From: Streptomyces sp. M92
Lineage (GTDB): Bacteria > Actinomycetota > Actinomycetes > Streptomycetales > Streptomycetaceae
Reading direction: 5' to 3'
Assembly: GCF_028473745.1 (NCBI RefSeq)
Contig: NZ_CP101137.1
Coordinates: 3,844,001 to 3,908,000 of the forward strand
DNA: 64,000 nucleotides
The translations under genes and the position numbers were made by a program. Below the pieces are notes generated by a model. That model searched no databases and had not been told where the DNA came from. It saw only the letters and a program-made list of their open reading frames with translations. Positions 41,488 through 49,973 of the stretch are shown piece after piece (within the stretch, counting starts at the first letter, position 1; each line of letters begins with the position of its first letter).

Positions 41488-41538
41488 GCTGATCACCTCC
41501 TTCACCCCGGCCCGGTGGTGAAGGACCGGCCGAGAAAG

Positions 41539-41556
41539 ATTCGTTCACGAACGAAT
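41539..41556. promoter_or_regulatory. 18-bp palindrome, TetR operator
   Basis: ATTCGTTC and GAACGAAT form a perfect inverted repeat around AC, in the gap between the divergent TetR (41487) and flavin oxidoreductase (41586) genes. AT-rich palindromes of this length and type are usual TetR operators. It differs from the ARE-like site at 39695, suggesting two separate regulons. Confidence 0.75.
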
Positions 41557-41585
41557 TCTAGTCTTGGAGTAAAGGAGAGCGATAG

Positions 41586-42839
41586 GTGAACCGGCGTCAA
41601 ATCTGCACAGGCCAGGGGGCACAGGGTGGCGCGCCGCAGGCGCGCGGACAGCTGGCGGGCGCCGTGGCCTCCGCCGCGGCACACGCGTCGTCGGCGGACG
41701 CCACCGGCCGGCTGTCCGCGGAGACCGTCGCGCTGCTGACCCGTGGCGGCTTCGCCGGGCACTTCGTGCCCGCGGTCTGGAACGGTACCGAGGGAACCTT
41801 CAGCGACCTCCTCGCCGGGGTGACGGCCGTCGGCGAGGGGTGCGCGTCCGCCGCGTGGTGCGCCGTCCTGTGGGCGACCCACGGCAGATACGCCGCCCAC
41901 CTGCCCCTGGAAGGACAGTCCGACCTGTGGAGCCGATCGCCCGACGTGCGGATCGCCGCCGGACTGCGGCCCTCCGGCTCGGCCGTCCGCTGCTCCGGAG
42001 GCTGGCTGCTCAGCGGCACCTGGGAGTGCGTCAGCGGGGTCGCGGACGCGCACTGGCTGCTGCTCGCGGCCCGGGAACCGGACGAACCGCGGTTACCCGG
42101 CGGCCAGTGCCGGCTCTTCGCCGTCCCCGCCGCCGAGATCCACGTACGGGAGACGTGGCGCAGCACCGGAATGCGCGGCACCGGAAGCCACACCGCGATT
42201 CTCGACGGCCCGGTGGTGGTCCCCGACCACCGTACCTGCTCGCTTTCGGACGTACTGGCGGGCTCTCCCGGGCCCGGACGCTCCCGCTGCCACACCGCGC
42301 CGGCGCACCTGGGGACAGGACTGCTGCTGTGCGCGCCCGCCCTCGGGGCGGCCCGCCACGCCCTGCGGGAGTGGACCGCGTGGGCCGCGCGCAGAGGAGC
42401 AGGCCGGCCCTCGGAGCGCGCCACGCTCCAGCTGACACTGGCGCAGTCGGCCGACGACATCGAGACCGCCGAACTGCTGCTCCGCGACGCGGCGCTGCGG
42501 GCCGACTCGGGCACCCGCGCCGAGCGGGACGTGGCCCGCAACCGCCGGGTCGCGGCGGCCGCCGCACAGCACCTGGTGGCCGCCGTGGAGAGGCTGTTCC
42601 GCGCGGCCGGAACCCACGCATGCGGCCCCGGGCCGCTGGAACGCACCTGGCGTGACGTCCACGTGCTGGCCGCGCACCAGGCCGTGCGCCGGGAGACCGC
42701 GGCGGCCCTGTACGCCGACTCGGTGTTCGCCGACTTCGAGGACCGTCCCGAGCCGGCGGCCGATCCGGCGGGCGCGGTCCCAGCGCCCCGGCTCATGGCG
42801 CACTCCGCACCGGCGGAGGTGGTCGCCGGTGTCCACTGA
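41586..42839 (+). CDS. flavin-dependent oxidoreductase/monooxygenase of acyl-CoA dehydrogenase fold
   Basis: A 417-residue protein of the group D flavin monooxygenase/acyl-CoA dehydrogenase fold (HsaA/HpaB-like): GGFAGHFVPAVWNGTEGTFSD near residue 55, GCASAAWCAVLWATHGRYAA near 85, GGWLLSGTWECVSGVADAHW near 140 and WRSTGMRGTGSHTAILDG near 195. The C-terminal helices end VHVLAAHQAVRRETAA. It probably modifies the signalling molecule, since redox enzymes accompany AfsA homologues in butenolide and furan hormone loci. A tailoring role in azoxy assembly is the alternative. A TTA codon at 42093-42095 puts it under bldA control. The GTG at 41586 follows AAAGGAGAG. It overlaps the phosphatase gene. 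Confidence 0.85.
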   Translation: MNRRQICTGQGAQGGAPQARGQLAGAVASAAAHASSADATGRLSAETVALLTRGGFAGHFVPAVWNGTEGTFSDLLAGVTAVGEGCASAAWCAVLWATHGRYAAHLPLEGQSDLWSRSPDVRIAAGLRPSGSAVRCSGGWLLSGTWECVSGVADAHWLLLAAREPDEPRLPGGQCRLFAVPAAEIHVRETWRSTGMRGTGSHTAILDGPVVVPDHRTCSLSDVLAGSPGPGRSRCHTAPAHLGTGLLLCAPALGAARHALREWTAWAARRGAGRPSERATLQLTLAQSADDIETAELLLRDAALRADSGTRAERDVARNRRVAAAAAQHLVAAVERLFRAAGTHACGPGPLERTWRDVHVLAAHQAVRRETAAALYADSVFADFEDRPEPAADPAGAVPAPRLMAHSAPAEVVAGVH

Positions 42840-43584
42840 CACCCGCAGCGAGCGCGACCGGTTCCCGCGATCCGCGACGCCGCTTTCCCGTCCCGCACCC
42901 TCCCGGCCCGCTGCACCGGCACGCCCCGCAGGCCCCCGGCGGCTGGTGTTCTTCGACGTCGACGAGACGCTGATCGGCCGCAAGAGCGGCCCGGACTTCC
43001 TCCGCGACCACTTCGTGCGGACACACGGCGCGGACGGAGCGCGCCGGGCCGGCGAACTGCTCGGTGCACTGGCCGGCCTGCCCCGCGCGGAGGCCAACCG
43101 CCGTTTCCACCGGGCCTTCCGGGGCTGCCGGGCCGCGGAGGTCGAGGCGGCGGCCCGCCGGTGGTACGAGGAACACAGCCGGGCCGACGGGTTCTATCTC
43201 CCCACCACACTGGCCGCGCTGCGCCGGCACCGCGCCGAGGGCGCGTCCGTCGCCCTGGTCTCCGGCACCTTCCCCCCGCTGCTGGCCGTCATCGCCGAGG
43301 CGGTCGGGGCGCGGTTCGCCCTCGGGGCGAAACTCGAACGCTGCGGGCCACTGCTCACCGGCGAACTGATCGGCCCCCCGGCCATCGGCCAGGGCAAGCG
43401 CACCCTGGTGCGCCGGCTCCTCGCCCGCCACCCCGACATCGATCCGGCCGACTGCTCGGCCTACGGGGACCATCCCTCCGACCTGCCCATGCTGCACAGC
43501 GTGGGGCACGCGGTGATGGTCGCCCCGGACGGGACCCACACCACCGTGGCACCGCACGCCCGGGGAACCGGCGGAGACGGATGA
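42829..43584 (+). CDS. HAD-superfamily (SerB-like) phosphatase
   Basis: A 251-residue HAD-IB phosphatase with a Pro/Arg-rich N-terminal tail. Motif I is LVFFDVDETLIGRKSG near residue 38, motif II VALVSGTFPP near 140, motif III Lys in IGQGKRTLVRR near 187, and motif IV CSAYGDHPSDLPML near 208. These support a full Asp-based phosphatase. Homologues beside AfsA genes (MmfP in methylenomycin, SrrP in Streptomyces rochei) dephosphorylate the hormone intermediate; I infer the same. The GTG at 42829 follows GGAGGT and overlaps the upstream gene by 11 bp, so the pair is co-translated. Confidence 0.9.
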   Translation: MSTDTRSERDRFPRSATPLSRPAPSRPAAPARPAGPRRLVFFDVDETLIGRKSGPDFLRDHFVRTHGADGARRAGELLGALAGLPRAEANRRFHRAFRGCRAAEVEAAARRWYEEHSRADGFYLPTTLAALRRHRAEGASVALVSGTFPPLLAVIAEAVGARFALGAKLERCGPLLTGELIGPPAIGQGKRTLVRRLLARHPDIDPADCSAYGDHPSDLPMLHSVGHAVMVAPDGTHTTVAPHARGTGGDG

Positions 43585-43650
43585 CCGCGGCGGGCCGTCG
43601 GCCGGGGCAGGGCGCCTGAAGGTGCCATCCGGGGGACGGCCCTTGAAGAG

Positions 43651-43686
43651 GGCGCCGTCGCATCCCGAAACGGGTGCGACGGCGCC
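43651..43686 (+). terminator. hairpin terminator at the cluster's right edge
   Basis: GGCGCCGTCGCA at 43651-43662 pairs perfectly with 43675-43686, with an inner CCCG/CGGG helix around AAA. It lies 66 bp after the phosphatase stop and is followed by CCCCTTCCTTT. Confidence 0.85.
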
Positions 43687-44026
43687 CCTTCCTTTGCGTG
43701 CCCGCGTGCCCGCGTGCCCGCGCGACGAGGACGTGCTGATCTGCGAACGGCGGCCGGGAACCGGCCCGCCACCGTGGGCGTGACGGTCTCACAGGGTGGC
43801 GAGGGCGGCCACGGAATCGGGATCGTGGACCGCGGCAGCGCGCAGTGTGCGGCGGGCCGGCGAGGTGACCGCGGTGTCTGGACGAGGCACCGGTCGCGCG
43901 CCCCGGTCGGGACGCGCACCCCGCCGTCGGGCCCGGTCGTGCGGGCGCACCCGGCGCCGGACTGAGCGGTGGGCCGTGGCGCACTCGTCGCCCCGCGGGT
44001 CACGGACGGCGCCGCTCGCCGATCCG

Positions 44027-44150
44027 TCGAGACGGCTCCTCACCAGGACTTCCGCACCGCCGGGACCGTCGCCGCCCGGCTGCGGGAACAGGGCTGGACG
44101 GTCACCGAGGGCGGGCGGCACCGGCGTCGTCGGGGCGCAGCCGCCGGCCC
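44027..44150 (+). pseudogene. frameshifted fragment of an M20-family amidohydrolase
   Basis: One frame gives HQDFRTAGTVAARLREQGWTVTEG. The continuation in the next frame gives GGTGVVGAQ, together the familiar N-terminal region of M20 amidohydrolases (TAATVAARLREAGxxVTEGVGGTGVVG). The join needs a frame change and no start, metal site or downstream domain survives. From 43700 to 44027 I see nothing recognisable. Confidence 0.6.
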
Positions 44151-44289
44151 CTCGTGCCCGCCCACGTGTACAGCAAGCCGATCATGTCTCGCCGTCTCGC
44201 CGTCATCGGGAAACGTGACCGTCCGCCTCCGCCGTCCGGCGGGCCGGCAGTGGGGTCCGGACGTCGCCGAGGGCGCCGGCCGCCGCACC

Positions 44290-44605
44290 CATCAGGGCCC
44301 GCGCCGAGCAGTCCGCCGACGGTGAGCGCGCCGACCAGCCGGGCGATGGCCCGGCGGGTGTCGGGCACCGACAGCCGGCCCCGGACCAGAGCGGACCCCA
44401 GAGCCAGGAGCGCGGCGAGCGCGGCCCCGCAGCGCCCGCCCGGTCCACCGCAGCGCCGGAGTCCGGGCAAGGGCCACCAGCAGGGAGCCGGCCGCCACGC
44501 AGACCAGCGCCATCCGGAGCATCCGGCGGTGGCCGTACAGGTCCCCGAGACGTTCGAACAGCGGTACGCGAATGGTCGCGGTGAGCGTTGCGCGGCCGCT
44601 CACGA
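44290..44605 (-). pseudogene. decayed MFS transporter fragment
   Basis: On the minus strand one frame reads LFERLGDLYGHRRMLRMAL followed by VCVAAGSLLVALARTP, an MFS motif A (GDRxGRRR) with the next helix. After a frame change another reads LLALGSALVRGRLSVPDTRRAIARLVGALTVGGLLGAG, like the following helices. About 100 residues of a 450-residue protein remain, without a start, so this is a relic. It lies next to the amidohydrolase fragment. Confidence 0.6.
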
Positions 44606-44612
44606 CGGGCGC

Positions 44613-44640
44613 GGCTTGACCTTGACACGTTGTTAAGGTG
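44613..44640 (+). promoter_or_regulatory. MerR-type promoter/operator
   Basis: CCTTGACA and TGTTAAGG form a near-perfect dyad (one mismatch) separated by 3 bases, immediately before the GTG at 44640. A dyad placed across a -35/-10-like pair is the mark of MerR-family control, and a MerR protein is encoded by the second gene of the operon, so autoregulation is likely. The transcript may be nearly leaderless. Confidence 0.6.
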
Positions 44641-45581
44641 TGCCCTGGGTGCAGGAGGTGGTCCCGATCAACACCACGGACGGAACCGACCGCAACACCC
44701 GCGTGGCCCGGGCCCTGAGTGCCGAGGACGGCTCGGTCCGGCTCCAGGCCGCCCTGGCGGCCGGCACCCGGCCCGACCCGGGCTTCCTGGAGCCGCTCGT
44801 CGAGCGGTGCGCCGTCGAGCCGGACTTCTTCGTACGGGACATGCTGTCCTGGGCGCTGACCCGCCTGCCGCCGGAGGTCACCCTGCCCCGTGTCCGCCGC
44901 GAACTCGGCTCCGAGCGCACCCGGGCCCGCAGCCAGGCGCTGCACACGCTCTCCAAGATCGGCGACCGGAGCGCGTGGGCCTGGATCACGCGCGGCATGC
45001 TGCGCGACGCCGACGACGAGGTCGCGCGGACCGCGTGGCGCGTCGCCGTCGCCCTCGTGCCCGAGGAGGAGAAGGCGGACCTGGCCGGCGAACTGGCCGG
45101 ACAGCTCGGCCGCGGCGACCGCCACGTGCGGCTGAGCCTGAGCCGGGCCCTCATCGACCTCGGGGACGTGACCGGGCCGGCCCTGGAGAAGGCCGCGGCC
45201 GGCCCCGACCCGGCGGTGGCCGCGCACGCCCACGCCACGGAGCTGCTCCGGCGCGACCCCGAGGCCGGTTTCGACGCGGCCGTGGAGGAGGCGAGGCGCA
45301 TGGTCGCACTCGGCCCCGAACGAGCTGCCGCCTGTGCCGCCGCGACGGCCGGGGCGGACACCACGCAGACCAGCGAGACCATGCAGACCAGCGAGACCGC
45401 GCAGACCAGCGAGACCGCGCAAACCAGCGAGACCGCGCAAACCAGCGAGACCGCGCAAACCAGCGAGACCGCACAGACCAGAGAGGCGGCGCAGACCAGA
45501 GAGACCTGGCAGACCAGGGAGACCGCGCAGACCGGGGAGACCGCGCAGACCGGGGAGATCAGGGAGAGCACGGGGTGCTGA
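44640..45581 (+). CDS. HEAT-repeat protein with a C-terminal (AQTSET)n tail
   Basis: A 313-residue protein. Residues about 20-230 are alpha-helical HEAT/PBS-lyase-like repeats (EDGSVRLQAALAAG, VRDMLSWALTRLP, TRARSQALHTLSKIGDRSA, DDEVARTAWRVAVALV, DRHVRLSLSRALIDLGD, DPAVAAHAHATELLRRDPE). Residues about 240-310 are a low-complexity tail of six-residue AQTSET-like units. HEAT solenoids bind proteins; no enzyme site is seen. The GTG at 44640 is chosen, but GTGs at 44649 and 44658 are also in frame. It overlaps the MerR-HEAT gene by 7 bp. Proteins of this pair are common in Streptomyces with no established function that I can name. Confidence 0.82.
   Translation: MPWVQEVVPINTTDGTDRNTRVARALSAEDGSVRLQAALAAGTRPDPGFLEPLVERCAVEPDFFVRDMLSWALTRLPPEVTLPRVRRELGSERTRARSQALHTLSKIGDRSAWAWITRGMLRDADDEVARTAWRVAVALVPEEEKADLAGELAGQLGRGDRHVRLSLSRALIDLGDVTGPALEKAAAGPDPAVAAHAHATELLRRDPEAGFDAAVEEARRMVALGPERAAACAAATAGADTTQTSETMQTSETAQTSETAQTSETAQTSETAQTSETAQTREAAQTRETWQTRETAQTGETAQTGEIRESTGC
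45365..45560 (+). repeat. 18-bp coding tandem repeat, about 11 units
   Basis: Diverging copies of CAGACCAGCGAGACCGCG run through the 3' end of the HEAT-repeat gene and encode the AQTSET tail. The middle copies are nearly identical and the last ones diverge (AGAGAG, GGGGAG), a pattern of recent in-frame expansion by slippage or recombination. Confidence 0.9.
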
Positions 45582-46600
45582 TCGGCGAAGTGGCCCGCCG
45601 CTCGGGGGTGAGCCCCCGCATGCTGCGGCACTACGACGCCCTCGGGCTGGTGCGGCCGACCGGTCGCACCGTCGGCGGCTACCGCGAGTACTCGGCCGAG
45701 GACGTCCGCAGGATCTTCCACGTGGAGAGCCTGCGGTCCCTCGGGCTCTCGCTCAAGCAGATCGGGCGCGCGCTGGAGGATCCCGCCTTCTCGCCGTCCG
45801 CCCTGGTCGGCGACCTCATCCGGTGGACGCGGGAGCGCCTGGAGCGGGAACGGGAGCTGCTGGAGCGGCTCCGCGCGATCGACGCGTCGGCACCCGCCGA
45901 CTGGCAGGACGTCCTGGACGTCGTCGCCCTCATGCAGGGACTCGACTCGGCCAGCGCCGCGCGCAGGCAGCAGACCGTGCTGGTCCGGCCGGAGGGTGCC
46001 GCCGTTCCGCCCGAGCTGCTGGCCGGGGCAGTCCTGTCCGAGTCCGACCCGGTCGTCGCGGGCGCCCTGCGCTGGGCGCTCGCCCGGTCGGACGGGGACG
46101 GCCTCACGGCCCTCGCGGCCGGTCTGCGCTCGGACGACACCGGCGTGCGGCGGCGCGCGGTGCTGGCCATCGCCGAGCTGCCCGAGGTCCCCGGGACGGC
46201 CGAGGCGCTGGCGGACGCCCTCGGGGACGCGGACCGGACGGTGCGCGGGCACGCCGCGCTGGCGCTGGGCAGGCGTGGCGAGGAAGCGGCGGTACCGACA
46301 CTGGTCGGCATGGTGGTCGAGGGGGCCAACGACGTGGAGGCGGCGGAGGTCCTGGGGACGCTGTCCCGGACGCCCGGGTGCGCGGAGCGGATCATGGCCG
46401 CCGTGGACGGCGAACTGGCGGCGCCCACCGCGGACCCGGCGACGCGGATACGGCTGGCCCAGGCCCTGGTCGAGCTGTCAGGGGACGCCCCGCTGGCGGT
46501 ACTGCGCCGGCTGTCCCGGGACGACGACCGTGCCGTCGCCCTCGTCGCGTCGGCCTTCGCCGGGGTGGTGGAGCAGCGGGCCTCCGGCGGACCCGCTTGA
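45575..46600 (+). CDS. MerR-family regulator fused to HEAT repeats
   Basis: A 341-residue protein. Residues 1-75 are a MerR DNA-binding domain (LIGEVARRSGVSPRMLRHYDALGLV, then GYREYSAEDVRRIFHVESLRSLGLSLKQI). A coiled-coil linker (TRERLERERELLERLRAI) follows, then residues about 160-335 carry HEAT repeats (GVRRRAVLAIAELPEVPGTAEAL, RTVRGHAALALGRRGEEAAVPTLVGM, RIRLAQALVELSG) in place of a small-molecule domain. The repeats resemble those of the upstream gene, so the two proteins may bind each other or a common partner that modulates the regulator. The GTG at 45575 overlaps the upstream stop. Confidence 0.87.
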   Translation: MLIGEVARRSGVSPRMLRHYDALGLVRPTGRTVGGYREYSAEDVRRIFHVESLRSLGLSLKQIGRALEDPAFSPSALVGDLIRWTRERLERERELLERLRAIDASAPADWQDVLDVVALMQGLDSASAARRQQTVLVRPEGAAVPPELLAGAVLSESDPVVAGALRWALARSDGDGLTALAAGLRSDDTGVRRRAVLAIAELPEVPGTAEALADALGDADRTVRGHAALALGRRGEEAAVPTLVGMVVEGANDVEAAEVLGTLSRTPGCAERIMAAVDGELAAPTADPATRIRLAQALVELSGDAPLAVLRRLSRDDDRAVALVASAFAGVVEQRASGGPA

Positions 46601-46623
46601 CCCACCGCTCGCGGACGCGCCCC

Positions 46624-47592
46624 TCAGCGGCCGACCAGCTCCGCGAACCGCCCCGCGTCGACGTTGCCTCCCGAGGCGATGACGCCGATCCGGCGCGGGC
46701 GGTGCTCCAGGCGCCCGGCCATGAGGGCGGCCAGGGCGGTGGCGCCGCTGGGCTCGAGGACGATCTTCAGGCGCTCGAAGGCGAAGCGCATGGCCGTGAC
46801 GATCTCGTCGTCGCTGACCAGGGCGATCGCGTCGACCAGGCGCCGGTTGACGGAGAAGGTGATCTCGCCCGGGGTGGGCAGGGCCTGCCCGTCGGCGATG
46901 GTCCGGGGGACGGGAATGGTGACGCGTTCGCCGCTGTCCAGGGACCGCTTGGTGTCGTCGCCCGCCGCCGGCTCCACGCCGACCACCCGGATTCCGGGCT
47001 GCAGGGCCTTGGCGGCGGTGGCGCTGCCGGCGACGAGTCCACCGCCGCCGACGGGGACCACGAGGGCGTCGAGCGCACCGGTCTCCTCGAGGAGTTCGAG
47101 GGCGGCGGTGCCCTGGCCGGCGATGACGTGCGGATGGTCGTACGGCGGGACGAGGGCGAGCCCGCGCTCCTCGGCGAGGGCTTCCCCGAGGGCGGTGCGG
47201 TCCTGGGTGTAGCGGTCGTAGGTGACGATCTCGGCGCCGTAGCCGGCGGTGGCCTCCCGCTTGGAGCGCGGGGCGTCCTCGGGCATGAGGATGACGGCGG
47301 TGGTGCCCAGCTCCCGGGCGGCCAGCGCCACGGCCTGGGCGTGGTTGCCGGAGGAGTAGGCGGCGATGCCCTTCGCGAGCTGCCCGGCGGACAGCCGGGA
47401 GGCCGCGTTGTAGGCGCCGCGGAACTTGAAGGCGCCGACCCGCTGGAAGTTCTCGCACTTCACGAACACCTCGGCGCCGACCAGGGCGTCGAGCGTGCGG
47501 GAGGTGAGGTGCGGGGTGCGGTTCGCGACGCCGTCGAGACGCGCGGCGGCGTCCCGGACGTCGGCGAAGGTGACGGGCGGTGCGGTGGTCAT
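46624..47592 (-). CDS. threonine/serine dehydratase (PLP, catabolic type)
   Basis: A 322-residue fold-type II PLP enzyme. The PLP lysine lies in FQRVGAFKFRGAYNAAS near residue 53. SSGNHAQAVALAARELG near 80, VVPVGGGGLVAGSATAAK (phosphate-binding glycine loop) near 180 and the C-terminal ASGGNVDAGRFAELVGR (Ser/Gly contact) are typical. It deaminates L-threonine to 2-oxobutyrate or L-serine to pyruvate. It lacks the ACT-like regulatory domain of biosynthetic IlvA, matching the short catabolic form. The ATG at 47592 follows GGAGGGACC. A racemase activity is possible for this family. It is outside the azoxy cluster, divergent from an amino-acid permease. Confidence 0.9.
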   Translation of the reverse strand: MTTAPPVTFADVRDAAARLDGVANRTPHLTSRTLDALVGAEVFVKCENFQRVGAFKFRGAYNAASRLSAGQLAKGIAAYSSGNHAQAVALAARELGTTAVILMPEDAPRSKREATAGYGAEIVTYDRYTQDRTALGEALAEERGLALVPPYDHPHVIAGQGTAALELLEETGALDALVVPVGGGGLVAGSATAAKALQPGIRVVGVEPAAGDDTKRSLDSGERVTIPVPRTIADGQALPTPGEITFSVNRRLVDAIALVSDDEIVTAMRFAFERLKIVLEPSGATALAALMAGRLEHRPRRIGVIASGGNVDAGRFAELVGR

Positions 47593-47761
47593 GGTGCGAG
47601 GTCCCTCCTGGAGAACTGCGACCAGGTCGGCCCCGGCCGCCCGCGTGGCGTCGCGCGCGAGTCAACGTAACGTCCCGTTCCGGGGTTCCTCCACCGGCCC
47701 GCCCGCCACCGACCCCGGTGTTCAGGGCTTGTTCCGCGGTCAACGGGAAACCTGAGGCGCC

Positions 47762-49156
47762 ATGGCGAGACTCGCGACACGACGACCGGCGGACACCCCC
47801 GGCAGCCCGGCGCTCAAGCGCGCGCTGACCACCCCGCTGCTGTACTTCTTCATCCTCGGCGACGTCCTCGGCGCCGGCGTCTACGTCCTGGTGGGACAGG
47901 TGGCCGCCGACGCCGGGGGCGCGGTCTGGGTGCCGTTGGGCGTCGCGCTGCTCCTGGCGATGCTGACCGCCGCCTCCTACGCCGAGCTGGCCACGAAGTA
48001 CCCCCGCGCGGGCGGCGCCTCGCACTATGCCACCCGTGCCTTCGGACCCTTCGCGGGGTTCGTCGCCGGCTTCTGCATGCTGGCCGCCGGCATCGTCTCC
48101 GTGGCCGCACTGGCCCGCGGCTTCGGCGGCGACTACCTGTCGGCGTTCGTGACCCTGCCCGTGGGACTCGTCGCGGTCGTGTTCCTCGCCGTCCTCGCGC
48201 TGGTCAACGCGCGCGGCATCAAGGAGTCCACCCGCGCCAACGTCGCCGCCACCGTCGTCGAGGTCGGCGGCCTCCTGGTCATCGTCGCCCTCGGTGGCTG
48301 GCTGCTGCTGCGCGGCGACGGCGACGCAGGCCGGCTGGGACAGCTCGGCACCCCGGAGAAGGGGGCAGCGGCGGCAGTACTGAGCGGTTCCGTGCTGGCG
48401 TACTACTCCTTCGTCGGTTTCGAGACCTCGGTCAACGTGGCAGAGGAGACCCGCGACCCACGCCGTTCCTACCCGCGCGCCCTGTTCGGCGCCCTGGCCA
48501 CCGCCGGCGCCGTGTACGTCCTGGTGGGCCTCGCCGCCTCCGTCGCCGTCCCGACGGCCCGGCTGGCCGAGTCGAGCGGGCCGCTCCTGGAGGTGGTCGA
48601 GGAGGCCGGTGGAGTGCCGACCCGGCTGTTCAGCGCCGTCGCCCTCGTCGCCGTGGCGAACGGCGCGCTGCTCACCGGCATCATGTCCTCCCGCCTCGCC
48701 TACGGCATGGCCCGCGACGGCCTGCTGCCCGCCGCGCTGACCAGGGTGCTGCCCGGCCGGCGCACTCCGTGGGCCGCGATCGCGCTCACGACCCTGCTGT
48801 CGATGCTGCTCGCGCTGACCGGCAGCGTCGCCACCCTGGCGTCCACCCTGGTCCTGCTGCTGCTCGTGGTCTTCCTCATGGTCAACACGGCCGTACTGGT
48901 CCTGCGCCGCGACCCCGGCGAGGCCGGTCACTTCCGCGCCCCCACCGTGCTGCCCGTGCTGGGCGCAGCGTCCTGCGTCGCCCTCGCCACGCAGATCGAG
49001 GCCGAGGTGTGGCTGCGCGGGCTGCTGGTGATGGCCGTCGGGACGGTGCTCGCCGCGCTCGCCGCCGTCCGGCGGTCCGGGCGGGCGCGGGGGGACGGCC
49101 GGGACGAGGACGACGACCGTCACCGGTCCGGACGCGGGCGGACGACACCGAGCTGA
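47762..49156 (+). CDS. APC-superfamily amino-acid permease
   Basis: A 464-residue transporter with about 12 membrane helices. Helix 1 has the unwound GDVLGAGVYVLVGQVAADAG segment, helix 2 AELATKYPRAGGASHYATRAFG, and helix 6 SFVGFETSVNVAEETRDPRRSYPRAL, all typical of APC permeases. It would import amino acids or related amines. A basic tail (RGDGRDEDDDRHRSGRGRTT) ends the protein. No clear ribosome binding site precedes the ATG at 47762. The threonine dehydratase gene is divergent across 169 bp, so a shared uptake and catabolism role is reasonable. Confidence 0.87.
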   Translation: MARLATRRPADTPGSPALKRALTTPLLYFFILGDVLGAGVYVLVGQVAADAGGAVWVPLGVALLLAMLTAASYAELATKYPRAGGASHYATRAFGPFAGFVAGFCMLAAGIVSVAALARGFGGDYLSAFVTLPVGLVAVVFLAVLALVNARGIKESTRANVAATVVEVGGLLVIVALGGWLLLRGDGDAGRLGQLGTPEKGAAAAVLSGSVLAYYSFVGFETSVNVAEETRDPRRSYPRALFGALATAGAVYVLVGLAASVAVPTARLAESSGPLLEVVEEAGGVPTRLFSAVALVAVANGALLTGIMSSRLAYGMARDGLLPAALTRVLPGRRTPWAAIALTTLLSMLLALTGSVATLASTLVLLLLVVFLMVNTAVLVLRRDPGEAGHFRAPTVLPVLGAASCVALATQIEAEVWLRGLLVMAVGTVLAALAAVRRSGRARGDGRDEDDDRHRSGRGRTTPS

Positions 49157-49262
49157 CCGGCCAGGACGGCCACGGGGCGGGCCACCGGCCCGGCCGGTGG
49201 CCCGCCCGCGTGCCAGAATGGACGCTCCCGTGTCCCCAGCCACCCCGGTCCCAGAGGTTCCC

Positions 49263-49973
49263 GTGCCCAAGCCCGTCGCCCGTGAGCCGCAGCGGCGCAA
49301 CGCCCGGTCCAACCGGGCACGCATCCTCGCCACGGCCCGCCGGGAGCTGGGGCGGAACCCGGACACCACGCTGGAGGAGCTGGCCCGGGCCGCCGGTGTC
49401 GTACGGCGGACCCTCTTCGGTCACTTCCCGGGCCGCACGGCGCTGCTGGAGGCGCTCGCCGAAGAGGCGTCCGGGGCGCTGCGCGGAGCCATGGCCGCCT
49501 GGACGGAGCGGGGCGGGACCGCCGAACCGGCCGAGCGCGCGCTGGCCCACTTCAACCTGCTCATGTGGCCGGTCGGCGACCGCTACCGCATGCTGCTCGC
49601 GCTGGCCCGGCACGACCTGGGCGCGGAGCGGGTGGCCGAGATCCTGGCGCCGGCCCGCGCCGAGGTGACCGCTGTTCTGGAGCGCGGGCAGCGGGACGGG
49701 GCCTTCCCCGCGCACCTGCCGCCCGCGGTGCTGAGCGCCGGGCTGGAGGCGATGACCGTCGCCCTGCTGGAGCAGGTCAACACCGGGGCACTGGAGGACG
49801 ACGGCACCCGCGCCGCCACGGCCACGCTCATCGCGGCCGGCGTGCCGGAGGGGCGGGCCCGGGCCGTGGTCCGGGACGTCGCCACGACGTTGACCGCGGA
49901 AGCCGCGGAAGCCGCGGAGGTCGCGGAGGTCGCGGAGCCGCACGAGCCGCGGGAGCCCGGCCGCGGCGAGTGA
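49263..49973 (+). CDS. TetR-family regulator
   Basis: A 236-residue TetR protein. The DNA-binding domain is RNARSNRARILATARRELGRNPDTTLEELARAAGVVRRTLFGHFPGRTALLEAL, and the effector domain ends in a short AEAAEAAEVAEVAEP repeat. The GTG at 49263 has AGAGG five bases upstream; an in-frame ATG at 49218 is the alternative and has no ribosome binding site. It is followed at 50207 by a drug-exporter gene on the same strand, its probable target. The 230 bp between them contain AT-richer sequence near 50095-50155 suited to a promoter, but I found no clear palindrome. Confidence 0.87.
   Translation: MPKPVAREPQRRNARSNRARILATARRELGRNPDTTLEELARAAGVVRRTLFGHFPGRTALLEALAEEASGALRGAMAAWTERGGTAEPAERALAHFNLLMWPVGDRYRMLLALARHDLGAERVAEILAPARAEVTAVLERGQRDGAFPAHLPPAVLSAGLEAMTVALLEQVNTGALEDDGTRAATATLIAAGVPEGRARAVVRDVATTLTAEAAEAAEVAEVAEPHEPREPGRGE

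Noticed and set aside
41586..42839. Second amine N-hydroxylase for the azoxy pathway
   Set aside because: Its fold would allow it, but it overlaps the HAD phosphatase, follows the hormone synthase and lies behind a TetR operator, so a signalling role is favoured; kept only as an alternative.
45365..45560. CRISPR-like or non-coding tandem array
   Set aside because: The units are 18 bp without spacers and stay in frame within the HEAT-repeat gene, encoding a degenerate AQTSET tail.
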